This document shows positions 41,278-49,437 of a stretch of DNA of 64,000 nucleotides, piece by piece. Source of the stretch: Spirillospora albida (GTDB lineage Bacteria; Actinomycetota; Actinomycetes; Streptosporangiales; Streptosporangiaceae); assembly GCF_000718255.1 (NCBI RefSeq), contig NZ_JOFJ01000012.1, positions 62,001 to 126,000 of the forward strand, in the 5' to 3' direction. Position 1 is the stretch's first letter; every line of letters begins with the position of its first letter. The translations under genes were made by a program, and so were the position numbers. The notes beneath the pieces were generated by a model, which had not been told where the DNA came from, did no database searches, and saw nothing but the letters and a program-made list of their open reading frames with translations.

Positions 41278-42030
41278 TCAGCGCGGCGCGGCGGCCGGGT
41301 CGAACCCGAAGGGCAGCTCCAGCCGGTGCGCGGCGAGCAGGTCCGCGTCGGCGAGCAGGTCGCGGGTCGGCGCGTCCGCCGCGATCACCCCGCCGGAGAG
41401 GACCACCGACCGCGGGCACAGCTCCGCCGCGTACGGGAGGTCGTGCGTGACCATCAGCACGGTCACGTCCAGGCTCAGCAGGATCTCGGCCAGCTCCCGG
41501 CGGCTCGCCGGGTCCAGGTTGGAGGACGGCTCGTCCAGCACCAGGATCTCCGGCTCCATCGCGAGCACGGTCGCGACGGCGACCCGGCGGCGCTGGCCGA
41601 AGCTGAGGTGCTGCGGCGGCCGGTCGGCCGCGTGCGCCATCCCGACGCGGTCGAGGGCGACCCGGACGCGCCCCTCCAACTCGGCGCCGCGCAGCCCGAG
41701 GTTCGCCGGGCCGAACGCGACGTCCTCCCGGACGGTGGGCATGAACAGCTGGTCGTCGGGGTCCTGGAAGACGATGCCGACGCGGCGGCGGATCTCCCGC
41801 AGGCCCTTTTTGTCCTTCGGGTCGACGGCGAGGCCGCCGACCCGCACCTCGCCGAGCCCGCCGTGCAGGATGCCGTTCAGGTGCAGGACGAGCGTGGTCT
41901 TCCCGGCCCCGTTCGGCCCGAGGAGCGCGACGCGCTCGCCGCGCCCGATCGTCAGGTCGACGCCGAAGAGCGCCTGCGTCCCGTCCGGGTAGGCGTAGGC
42001 GAGCCCCTCGACCTCCAGGGAAGCCGTCAT
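41278..42030 (-). CDS. cbiO: ECF-type metal transporter, ATP-binding subunit (CbiO/NikO)
   Basis: The 250-residue ATPase has Walker A GPNGAGKTT, the Q-loop FQDPDDQLF, signature LSFGQRRRV and Walker B ILVLDEPSSNLD. The DPDDQLF wording is typical of the ATPases of energy-coupling factor transporters. It powers uptake of a transition metal by the CbiM-PDGLE-CbiQ complex. The ATG at MTASLEVEG overlaps the cbiQ stop (ATGA). A single ATPase gene, likely acting as a homodimer, is usual for the cobalt and nickel group. Confidence 0.95.
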   Translation of the reverse strand: MTASLEVEGLAYAYPDGTQALFGVDLTIGRGERVALLGPNGAGKTTLVLHLNGILHGGLGEVRVGGLAVDPKDKKGLREIRRRVGIVFQDPDDQLFMPTVREDVAFGPANLGLRGAELEGRVRVALDRVGMAHAADRPPQHLSFGQRRRVAVATVLAMEPEILVLDEPSSNLDPASRRELAEILLSLDVTVLMVTHDLPYAAELCPRSVVLSGGVIAADAPTRDLLADADLLAAHRLELPFGFDPAAAPR

Positions 42031-42791
42031 ATCCCCATCCAAGCACCCGCCGCCACCAGCAGGGCCGCCGCGGGGAGCAGGGCCGCCGCCGACCACTGCC
42101 CCGCGGTCGCCCCCACGTCGTCCAGGAGCGGCATGCGGCCGTCGTACCCGCGGCTCACCATCGCGAGGTGGACCCGCTCGCCCCGCTCGTACGAGCGCAG
42201 GAACAGCGCCCCGACCGACTTCGCCAGGACGCCGGTGGCGCGGACGTCCCGCGCCTCGAATCCCCGGGACGCGCGCGCCACCCGCATCCGGCCGAGCTCG
42301 GCCGCGACGACGTCGCCGTAGCGCAGCATGAACGTCGCGATCTGGGTGAGCAGCTGCGGCATGCGGAGCCGGTCGAGGCCGAGCAGCAGCAGCCGCGGCT
42401 CGGTCGTCGCGGCCAGCAGGATCGACGCGACGACGCCGAGCGTGCCCTTGGCGAGGATGTCCCAGGCGCTCCACAGCCCGCTCTCGCTGAGCCAGAGCCC
42501 CAGCACCGTGGTCTTCTCACCGGTCGCGACGAACGGCATGAGCAGGGCGAACGCGACGAACGGCACCTCGATGGCGGTCCGGCGCACGACCGTCCCGAAG
42601 GGGATCCGCGCGACCGCCGCGACCGCCGCCAGCAGCACCGCGTACGCCGCGAACGCCCACATCCGCTCCCGCGGCGTGGCGACGACCAGCAGCACGAACG
42701 CGAGGACCGCCACCAGCTTGCAGTGCGGCGGCAGCCGGTGCACCGGGGACGCGCGGTCCAGGTAGAGCCGGTGGACGTGCCCGGCGCCCAC
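42027..42791 (-). CDS. cbiQ: ECF-type metal transporter, transmembrane coupling subunit (CbiQ/NikQ)
   Basis: The 254-residue protein has five or six membrane helices and the two Ala/Ser-Arg-Gly motifs that pass the ATPase movement to the substrate subunit (ASRGFE near residue 174 and VSRGYDG near 216). It is the T component of the transporter. The start is a GTG that shares one base with the stop of the PDGLE gene, and the gene ends in a four-base overlap with cbiO. Confidence 0.94.
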   Translation of the reverse strand: MGAGHVHRLYLDRASPVHRLPPHCKLVAVLAFVLLVVATPRERMWAFAAYAVLLAAVAAVARIPFGTVVRRTAIEVPFVAFALLMPFVATGEKTTVLGLWLSESGLWSAWDILAKGTLGVVASILLAATTEPRLLLLGLDRLRMPQLLTQIATFMLRYGDVVAAELGRMRVARASRGFEARDVRATGVLAKSVGALFLRSYERGERVHLAMVSRGYDGRMPLLDDVGATAGQWSAAALLPAAALLVAAGAWMGI

Positions 42792-43117
42792 TAGGAGGCG
42801 GTCCCGGACGCGCCCCCGGAGTCCTTCGCTCCGGGCCGCCGGATGATCCAGAAGAGCCCGCCGCCCGCGAGCAGCACCACCCCGACGCCGATCACGCCGG
42901 AGAGGCCGCCGGAGAGCCGGGCGTCGTCGACGCCCTTGACGCCGTAGTCGCCGAGCGGCGAGTCGCCGAGGGAGTGCTCCTTCTCCTTCTCGGCGATGCC
43001 CTTGTCGGTCGCGACCTTCTCCAGGCCGTCCGGGCTGGCGCTGGCGTAGAAGCTGACGACCCCCGCGAGGACCAGCGACACCAGCAGGAACCCGAGGAAG
43101 AAGCGCTTGCGGTTCAT
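42791..43117 (-). CDS. PDGLE-domain accessory subunit (CbiN-like)
   Basis: The 108-residue protein has two membrane helices (about residues 6-26 and 72-92) around an outer loop that contains the PDGLE motif for which the domain is named. In cobalt and nickel ECF transporters this part, separate or fused to CbiM, takes the place of CbiN and helps load the metal. The ATG at MNRKRFF has a purine-rich GAGGGAC upstream. It lies 26 bases after cbiM. Confidence 0.9.
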   Translation of the reverse strand: MNRKRFFLGFLLVSLVLAGVVSFYASASPDGLEKVATDKGIAEKEKEHSLGDSPLGDYGVKGVDDARLSGGLSGVIGVGVVLLAGGGLFWIIRRPGAKDSGGASGTAS

Positions 43118-43143
43118 GTCGGTCCCTCTCCCGCCTTTCACGT

Positions 43144-43839
43144 TCACGCCTGCGCCGGAACGGGCGCCTGCACCCGCAGCTCCGGACGCCCGATCAGCTC
43201 GCGGGCCCCGTACACGAGGTCGGGCCGGACGCGGAGCACGCTCGACACGGTCACGGCGGTGATCAGCGCCTCGCCGATCCCGATCAGGACGTGCACGCCG
43301 AGCATCGCGGTCGCGAGCCCGCCGATCGGCACGTCGGCGGTGCCGCCGAGGGCGTAGATCAGCGTGAACGCGGCGGCCGACGCCGGCACCGAGACCAGCG
43401 CGGCGGCGAACGAGGCCCCGGTCACCGCGGCGCGGTTCTTCGGCAGGACCTTCAGCAGCCCGCGGAACAGGCCGTATCCGGCCAGGACGGTCACGATCGC
43501 CATCAGCACGATGTTGACGCCGAGCGCGCTGACCCCGCCGTCCGCGAACAGGAGGGCCTGCACCAGCAGCACCACCGATACGCACAGTACGCCCGTGTAC
43601 GGCCCGACCAGGATGGCCGCGAGCGCGCCGCCGAGCAGATGCCCGCTGGTCCCGGACGCGACCGGGAAGTTGAGCATCTGCGCGGCGAACACGAACGCGG
43701 CGGTCAGCCCGGCGAGCGGCGCCGTCCGGTCGTCGAGCTCGCGCCGGGCCCCGCGCAGCGCGACCGCGACCCCGGCCGCCGCGACGAGGCCCGCCCCCAC
43801 GGATACCGGCGCGTCGATGAAGCCATTGGGCACGTGCAT
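43144..43839 (-). CDS. cbiM: ECF-type metal transporter, substrate-binding membrane subunit (CbiM/NikM)
   Basis: The 231-residue membrane protein begins MHVPNGF. In CbiM and NikM proteins the free N-terminus, His2 and nearby residues bind the metal ion, so this start is essential and well supported. Six or seven helices follow, with the conserved HLLGGALAAILVGPYTG and GVNIVLMAIV segments. Sequence alone does not separate cobalt from nickel with confidence, but no cobalamin riboswitch is seen upstream and a Nur-type nickel box is, so nickel is more likely. It is the first gene of the operon. Confidence 0.93.
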   Translation of the reverse strand: MHVPNGFIDAPVSVGAGLVAAAGVAVALRGARRELDDRTAPLAGLTAAFVFAAQMLNFPVASGTSGHLLGGALAAILVGPYTGVLCVSVVLLVQALLFADGGVSALGVNIVLMAIVTVLAGYGLFRGLLKVLPKNRAAVTGASFAAALVSVPASAAAFTLIYALGGTADVPIGGLATAMLGVHVLIGIGEALITAVTVSSVLRVRPDLVYGARELIGRPELRVQAPVPAQA

Positions 43840-43902
43840 TCCGTACTCACCGTCCTACCTGGATGGCCTGATGGGACCAGTGTGCTGGCACATCCCTGGT
43901 AG

Positions 43903-43919
43903 TTGCAAGTTACTCGCAA
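43903..43919. promoter_or_regulatory. Nur-type nickel regulator box
   Basis: TTGCAA, five bases, then TCGCAA matches 11 of 12 defined positions of the Streptomyces Nur box (tTGCaa-N5-ttGCAA). It lies 64 bases before the cbiM start, in the promoter region. A further GCAAC at 43922-43926 pairs with GTTGC at 43902-43906. Nur represses nickel uptake genes when nickel is plentiful. Confidence 0.75.
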
Positions 43920-43988
43920 TAGCAACCTATTGGTGGCGGTGTGGCGAGACGTCCGGATCCGCGGGGGCCGCCGGAGATCGGCCGGGGC

Positions 43989-44603
43989 TCAGTCGAAGAT
44001 CGGGTCGACCGTCCTCGTCCGCTTGAGCTCGAAGAACCCCGGCGTCGACGCGACGGCCACGACGCCGTCGAAGAGCTTGGCGGCGGCCTCGCCGCGCGGG
44101 ATCGGGGAGACGACCGGGCCGAAGAACGCCGAGCCCTCGACCTCGATCACCGGGGTGCCGACCTCCTGACCGACGCGGTCGATGCCGTCCTTGTGCGAGG
44201 CCCGCAGCGCCTCGTCGTACTCGGTCGACTCGGCCGCCGCCGCGAGCGCCGGGTCGAGGCCGGCGGCGGTCAGCGCCTCCGCGAGCACGGCCTCGTCGAG
44301 CGCGCGGTCCTCGTGGTGCTTGCGCGTGCCCATCTCCGTGTAGAGCCGGCCCAGGACCTCCGGGCCGTACTTCCGCTCGGCCGCGACGCAGACCCGTACC
44401 GCGCCCCACGCGTCGGCGAGCAGCTCCCGGTACTCGGCCGGAATGTCCTTGTCCTCGTTGAGGACGGCGAGGCTCATCACATGCCAGCGCACCTGGATCG
44501 GGCGGACCTTCTCCACCTCCAGGATCCAGCGGGACGTGATCCACGCCCACGGGCACTTGGGGTCGAACCAGAAGTCCACGGGGGTGCGGTCGCCGTTCGA
44601 CAA
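43989..44603 (-). CDS. Rv2466c-like thioredoxin-fold protein with CPWA active site
   Basis: The 204-residue protein is a DsbA-type thioredoxin-fold protein with an inserted helical domain. It follows Rv2466c of M. tuberculosis, a mycothiol-dependent reductase, along its whole length: FWFDPKCPWAWITSRW near the N-terminus, WHVMSLAVLNED, GTPVI with the cis-proline, FFGPVVSPIPRG and FFELKRTRT at the end. In Rv2466c the active site is CPWC; here it is CPWA, so the resolving cysteine is absent and chemistry would rest on one cysteine and mycothiol. The start is a TTG with AGGAGG five bases upstream. The gene diverges from pepN. Confidence 0.88.
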   Translation of the reverse strand: MSNGDRTPVDFWFDPKCPWAWITSRWILEVEKVRPIQVRWHVMSLAVLNEDKDIPAEYRELLADAWGAVRVCVAAERKYGPEVLGRLYTEMGTRKHHEDRALDEAVLAEALTAAGLDPALAAAAESTEYDEALRASHKDGIDRVGQEVGTPVIEVEGSAFFGPVVSPIPRGEAAAKLFDGVVAVASTPGFFELKRTRTVDPIFD

Positions 44604-44608
44604 GAGAG

Positions 44609-44614
44609 CCTCCT
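44609..44614 (-). promoter_or_regulatory. Ribosome site that sets a TTG start
   Basis: On the minus strand AGGAGG lies five bases before the TTG at 44603. The site is perfect and well spaced, which justifies the rare start codon. Confidence 0.75.
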
Positions 44615-44747
44615 AGTAGTCGTGTCCGCCCCGATCAACCCTCCGCCGCCGCCGCTGATTCCCCGCCGGCGCGATTCGAAGGCCGTGGCGCCAGGACCGG
44701 AGCACCGGCCGGTTGGTAGACATGGGGGAACAGGCAATGAACCGACC

Positions 44748-44753
44748 AAGGAG
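44748..44753 (+). promoter_or_regulatory. Ribosome site that sets the pepN start
   Basis: AAGGAG lies five bases before the GTG at 44759. It overlaps an earlier in-frame GTG at 44753, so that earlier codon cannot be the start. Confidence 0.75.
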
Positions 44754-44758
44754 TGCAT

Positions 44759-47296
44759 GTGGCAGGCAACCTGACGCGCGACGAGGCGCGGGAACGGGCC
44801 AGGCTGCTCAGCGTCGAGTCGTACGCGGTGGAGCTCGACCTCGCGGGGGACGACGCCGAGAGGTTCGGCTCCACCACGGTGGTCCGGTTCGGCAGCGCGG
44901 AGGCGGGCGCGGACACCTTCATCGACCTGCACGGCGCGGCCGTGCGGGAGGTGACGCTGAACGGGAGGGCCCTGGACCCCTCGACCTACGACGCCGACAA
45001 GGGCCGGATCCCGCTGCCGGGACTCGCGGCGGACAACGAGCTCCGCGTCGTCGCCGACTGCGCGTACTCCCGGTCGGGCGAGGGCCTGCACCGGTTCGTG
45101 GACCCGGTCGACGAGAGCGTCTACCTCTACACGCAGTTCGAGACGGCCGACGCGCACCGGATGTACACCTGCTTCGACCAGCCCGACCTGAAGGCGACGT
45201 TCGAGCTGACGGTGCGGGCCCCGGAGGGCTGGGAGGTCGTCACCAACGAGGCGGCGGAGACGTCCGGCGGCGGCACCTGGCACTTCATGCCGACCCCGCA
45301 GATCTCCACGTACATCACCGCGCTGGTCGCGGGCCCGTACCACGCCGTCCGGGACGAGTACCGGCGCGAGGACGGCACGGTCATCCCGCTCGGCGTGTTC
45401 TGCCGGGCGTCGCTCGCCGAGCACCTCGACGCGGACGCGATCGTGGACGTGACGCGCCAGGGCTTCGCGTACTTCGAGAAGGTCTTCGGCCGTCCGTACC
45501 CGTTCGCGAAGTACGACCAGCTGTTCGTGCCGGAGTTCAACGCGGGCGCGATGGAGAACGCCGGGTGCGTGACGTTCCTGGAGGACTACGTCTTCCGGTC
45601 GCGGGTCACCGACGCCGCCTACGAGCGCCGCGCGGAGACGATCCTGCACGAGATGGCGCACATGTGGTTCGGCGACCTCGTGACGATGCGGTGGTGGGAC
45701 GACCTGTGGCTGAACGAGTCGTTCGCCACGTACATGAGCGTCCTGTGCCAGGCGGAGGCCACGAAGTGGACCGGGTCGTGGACGACGTTCGCGAACCTGA
45801 TGAAGGCGTGGGCGTACCGGCAGGACCAGCTGCCGTCGACGCACCCGATCTCGGCGGACATCCCCGACATCCGCGCCGTCGAGGTGAACTTCGACGGGAT
45901 CACGTACGCGAAGGGCGCGTCCGTCCTGAAGCAGCTCGTGGCCTATGTCGGCCGCGACAACTTCCTGGAGGGCGTGCGGCGGTACTTCGACCGGCACGCG
46001 TGGGGCAACACCGTCCTGAGCGACCTGCTGGGCGCGCTGGAGGAGACGTCCGGGCGCGACCTCGGGTCGTGGTCGAAGGAGTGGCTGGAGACGGCGGGCG
46101 TGAACACGCTGCGCCCGTCCTACGACGTCGACGCGGAGGGGAACTTCACGTCGTTCGCCGTCCTCCAGGAGGCGAAGGCCGACCACCCGACCCTCCGCTC
46201 GCACCGCGTGGCGGTCGGCCTCTACGACCGCACGCCGGACGGGATCGTCCGGCGCGACCGGGCCGAGCTCGACATCGTGGGCGCCCGCACGGAGGTCCCG
46301 GACCTCATCGGGAGAAAACGCCCCGACCTCGTCCTGGTGAACGACGACGACCTCACCTACGCGAAGATCCGCCTCGACGAGCACTCGCAGAGGACCCTCG
46401 TCGAGGCGATCGGCGACATCAGGGACGGCCTCCCGCGCGCGCTGTGCTGGTCGGCGGCGTGGGACATGACGCGTGACGCCGAGATGGCGACGCGCGACTA
46501 TGTGAAGCTGGTCGTGCGGGGCATCCGCGGCGTCACCGACATCTCGGTCACGCAGACGCTCCTGCGGCAGGCGCGCACCGCCGTCCAGCAGTACGCCGAC
46601 CCGGCGTGGCGCGGCGAGGGCCTCGGCCTGATGGCGGACGCCCTCGCGACGCTCGCCCGTGAGGCCGAGGCCGGATCCGACTTCCAGCTCGCCTACGTGC
46701 AGGCGTTCGCGACCGTGGCCGTCACCGACGAGCACCTCGCGCACGTGCGGGCCCTGCTGGACGGCTCGGACACCCTGGAGGGCCTCAAGGTCGACACCGA
46801 GCTCCGCTGGGCGCTGCTGCGCCGTCTCGTCGTCACCGGCAGGGCCGGGGAGGCGGAGATCGACGCCGAGCACGAGCGCGACCGCACCGCCGCCGGCGAG
46901 CGGCACGCCGCCGCCTGCAAGGCGGCGATCCCGACCGCGGACGCGAAGGCCGCCGCGTGGGAGCGGATCATCTCGGGGACGCTGCCGAACGCGGTGTTCC
47001 GCGCGACCCTCGGCGGCTTCGTCGAGCCCGACCAGGTGGACCTGCTCGTCCCCTACGTGGACGGGTACTTCGCCGAGGTGGGCCGGGTCTGGAAGGAGTG
47101 GACGAGCGACATGTCGCAGACGTTCGCCGAGGTCGCCTACCCCTTCCTGGTGGTCGAGCAGTCCACGGTGGACCGCACCGAGGCGTACATCGCGGAGAAC
47201 GACCCGCCCGCGGCGCTCCGGCGGCTGCTGTCCGAGGGCCGTGACGGCGTGACCCGCGCCCTGCGCGCCCGTGCGAAGGACCGGGCGTCCGCCTGA
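44759..47296 (+). CDS. pepN: Aminopeptidase N (M1 zinc metallopeptidase)
   Basis: PepN removes N-terminal residues from peptides in the cytoplasm. The 845-residue protein has the N-terminal beta domain, the GAMEN exopeptidase motif (residues 263-267) and the zinc site HEMAH...E (H297, E298, H301, E320), followed by the large helical C-terminal domain seen in actinobacterial M1 enzymes. The length matches the family (about 850-860). The start is set by AAGGAG before a GTG. A nested GC hairpin after the stop probably ends the transcript. Confidence 0.96.
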   Translation: MAGNLTRDEARERARLLSVESYAVELDLAGDDAERFGSTTVVRFGSAEAGADTFIDLHGAAVREVTLNGRALDPSTYDADKGRIPLPGLAADNELRVVADCAYSRSGEGLHRFVDPVDESVYLYTQFETADAHRMYTCFDQPDLKATFELTVRAPEGWEVVTNEAAETSGGGTWHFMPTPQISTYITALVAGPYHAVRDEYRREDGTVIPLGVFCRASLAEHLDADAIVDVTRQGFAYFEKVFGRPYPFAKYDQLFVPEFNAGAMENAGCVTFLEDYVFRSRVTDAAYERRAETILHEMAHMWFGDLVTMRWWDDLWLNESFATYMSVLCQAEATKWTGSWTTFANLMKAWAYRQDQLPSTHPISADIPDIRAVEVNFDGITYAKGASVLKQLVAYVGRDNFLEGVRRYFDRHAWGNTVLSDLLGALEETSGRDLGSWSKEWLETAGVNTLRPSYDVDAEGNFTSFAVLQEAKADHPTLRSHRVAVGLYDRTPDGIVRRDRAELDIVGARTEVPDLIGRKRPDLVLVNDDDLTYAKIRLDEHSQRTLVEAIGDIRDGLPRALCWSAAWDMTRDAEMATRDYVKLVVRGIRGVTDISVTQTLLRQARTAVQQYADPAWRGEGLGLMADALATLAREAEAGSDFQLAYVQAFATVAVTDEHLAHVRALLDGSDTLEGLKVDTELRWALLRRLVVTGRAGEAEIDAEHERDRTAAGERHAAACKAAIPTADAKAAAWERIISGTLPNAVFRATLGGFVEPDQVDLLVPYVDGYFAEVGRVWKEWTSDMSQTFAEVAYPFLVVEQSTVDRTEAYIAENDPPAALRRLLSEGRDGVTRALRARAKDRASA

Positions 47297-47325
47297 TCCT
47301 GCGCCCGTTCCGTCCGGCGCACGTG

Positions 47326-47371
47326 GCCGTGCGGTCGGCCGTCAGGGACGTCCCTGCGGCGACCGCACGGC
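47326..47371. terminator. Nested bidirectional hairpin between pepN and malQ
   Basis: GCCGTGCGGTCG at 47326-47337 pairs perfectly with 47360-47371 (12 base pairs). Inside it, 47343-47356 is a perfect 14-base palindrome (CAGGGACGTCCCTG). The right part lies in the last codons of malQ, so one structure could end both convergent transcripts. Confidence 0.7.
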
Positions 47372-49411
47372 GACGGTGGTCCTGATGCGGGGATGGGCCG
47401 CGAGGTCCTCCAGGAGGACGGGGTCGCCGTTCGCGTCGGCGAGGGGCACGCGCCAGTTGGGGTACTCGTCCGTGGTCCCCGGCTGGTTCTGGGTGCGGCG
47501 CTCCCCCACGGCGTCCGCGAGGGCGATCCCCGTCAGGCGGGCCGGGGTGCGGGCGAGGAAGGCGTGCAGAGCCGCGACGACCTGCTCGTCGTACACGTCC
47601 GATCCCTCCTTCAGCGCGTCCATCACCGTTTCGGGGGCCGCCTCCAGGAGACCTTCGGCGTGCAGGACGGCCAGCCAGTCGGCCAGCTGGCGGTGATGGT
47701 CGTCCTCCTCTTCCGCGACGGGGCGGGTGAGCAGCCCGAGGCGGTCGCGGAGCCCGATGTGGTCGCCGTGCAGGAAGCCGGTGATGGGCGGCATGTCGTG
47801 GGTGCCGACCGTGGCCAGGGACAGCTCCCGCCACTGCCCCGGCGGCTTCGGGCGGCCCGCGCCGTCCCGCTCGAACCACAGCAGGGACGTGCCGAGCACG
47901 CCCCGCTCGGCCAGGTCCGCGCGCACACCGGGCTCGACGGTGCCGAGGTCCTCGCCGATGACGACGCCCCCCGCGCGGTACGCCTCCCAGGTGAGGCAGC
48001 CGAGGAGCGCGTTCCGGTCGTAGGCGACGTACGTGCCGTCCGCCGGCGACGCGCCCTCCGGCACCCACCAGAGCCGCGACACCTGCATCGCGTGGTCGAG
48101 GCGCAGCCCCCCGCCGTACCGGAACGCGGCGGCGACCATCTCCCGGAACGGGACGTACGCGGCCTCGGCGAGGCGGCGCGGATCCCACGGCGGCTGGCCC
48201 CAGTCCTGGCCGCGCTGGTTGAACTCGTCCGGCGGGGCGCCGACGCTCATGCCGGGCGCGAAGCGGGTGCGGTACATCCAGGCGTCGGCGCTGCCCTGCG
48301 CCACGCCGACCGCCAGGTCGTGGACGATCCCGACCGGCATCCCGGCGTCGCGGGCGGCCCGCTGGGCGGCGCCGAGCTGGCCGTCCAGCCGCCACTGCAG
48401 CCAGGTGTGCAAGCCGATGCGCGGCGCGAGCCGGGCCGCCTCGGCGGCGACGGCGGGCCCCTGCGCGTCCTGGAGCGCGGCCGGCCAGCGGCGCCAGTCG
48501 GCACCGTGCGACTCGGCGAGCGCGCACCAGGTCGCGAACGCGGTGAGCGCCCTGCCCTCGCGCGCCTGGAACGCCTCGTAGTCGCGCTGGGCCTCGGTGC
48601 CGCGCGGGACGCGGTGGAGGATCTCCAGGGCACGGCTCTTGGCCGCCCAGACCGCGTCCCGGTCGATGGCACCGGCGGCCCCGCGAAGGGGCGCGGCGAG
48701 GGAGTCGATCTCCGCGCGCTCCCCGGGCGGCAGCGCCCCGTACTCGGGGAGGTCCTCGATCCGCAGGTGGATCGGTGCCGGGAACCGGCGGCTCATCGGC
48801 GAGTACGGCGACGGGCCGATCGGCGCGGCGGGTTCGGTGGCGTGCAGCGGGTTGATGAGCGTGAACCCGGCGCCGAGCTCGCGGGCGCTCCAGGCCGCCA
48901 GGTCGGCGAGGTCGCGCAGGTCGCCCATCCCCCACGACGCGCGCGAGCGCACCGAGTACAGCTGCGTCGTGAACCCCCAGGCGGGCGCGGGCGGCTCCAG
49001 GGCGTGCGGCGCGACGAGGAGCGGGGCGGTCGCGTGCTCCTCGCCCCGGTGCGCGTGGAGGCGGTGCCAGCCCAGCGGGACATCGTCCAGGGCGAACCGG
49101 ATCACCTCTCCCGACTCGAGTTCCACGAAGAGGTCGACGTCCGGTTCCGGTTTCACCGCGGCCCCCTCCCGGAGGACGACGACCGGAGGCAGCAGCGCCT
49201 CCGGCCGTCCTGTCGTCCGGTGGAGCTCCTCCCGGATGGCGGCCTCGGACGAGACGTCCACGCCCAACGCCCCCAGGACGGCGACGAGGGTGTCGCGGGA
49301 GACCTCCGCCTCCCGTCCCCGCCAGTCGGTGTACCGGGTCGCGACCCGGTGCGCCTCCGCCAGCCTGCTCAGTTCGTCCACTGCCACATCCGCTGCCACG
49401 TCCGGAGGCAT
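47342..49411 (-). CDS. malQ: 4-alpha-glucanotransferase (amylomaltase)
   Basis: MalQ (GH77) moves glucan chains from one maltodextrin to another in glycogen and maltodextrin metabolism. The 689-residue protein has the N-terminal extension of about 160 residues typical of actinobacterial MalQ and the catalytic barrel from LYSVRSRASWGMGDL onward. GLRLDHAMQ contains the nucleophile Asp, and VIGEDLGTVEP the acid/base Glu, with THDMPP carrying the third conserved Asp. The start at 49411 follows the amidase gene by 26 bases on the same strand, so the two may share a transcript. A GH13 glucosidase at the window end belongs to the same area of metabolism. Confidence 0.95.
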   Translation of the reverse strand: MPPDVAADVAVDELSRLAEAHRVATRYTDWRGREAEVSRDTLVAVLGALGVDVSSEAAIREELHRTTGRPEALLPPVVVLREGAAVKPEPDVDLFVELESGEVIRFALDDVPLGWHRLHAHRGEEHATAPLLVAPHALEPPAPAWGFTTQLYSVRSRASWGMGDLRDLADLAAWSARELGAGFTLINPLHATEPAAPIGPSPYSPMSRRFPAPIHLRIEDLPEYGALPPGERAEIDSLAAPLRGAAGAIDRDAVWAAKSRALEILHRVPRGTEAQRDYEAFQAREGRALTAFATWCALAESHGADWRRWPAALQDAQGPAVAAEAARLAPRIGLHTWLQWRLDGQLGAAQRAARDAGMPVGIVHDLAVGVAQGSADAWMYRTRFAPGMSVGAPPDEFNQRGQDWGQPPWDPRRLAEAAYVPFREMVAAAFRYGGGLRLDHAMQVSRLWWVPEGASPADGTYVAYDRNALLGCLTWEAYRAGGVVIGEDLGTVEPGVRADLAERGVLGTSLLWFERDGAGRPKPPGQWRELSLATVGTHDMPPITGFLHGDHIGLRDRLGLLTRPVAEEEDDHHRQLADWLAVLHAEGLLEAAPETVMDALKEGSDVYDEQVVAALHAFLARTPARLTGIALADAVGERRTQNQPGTTDEYPNWRVPLADANGDPVLLEDLAAHPRIRTTVAVRSPQGRP

Positions 49412-49437
49412 GCCCGGTCAGGGCGGGACCAAAAGGG

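Noticed and set aside
43840..43988. Looked for a cobalamin riboswitch before cbiM.
   Set aside because: The gap is only 149 bases and has no B12-box-like conserved core; the Nur-type repeat explains the region better.
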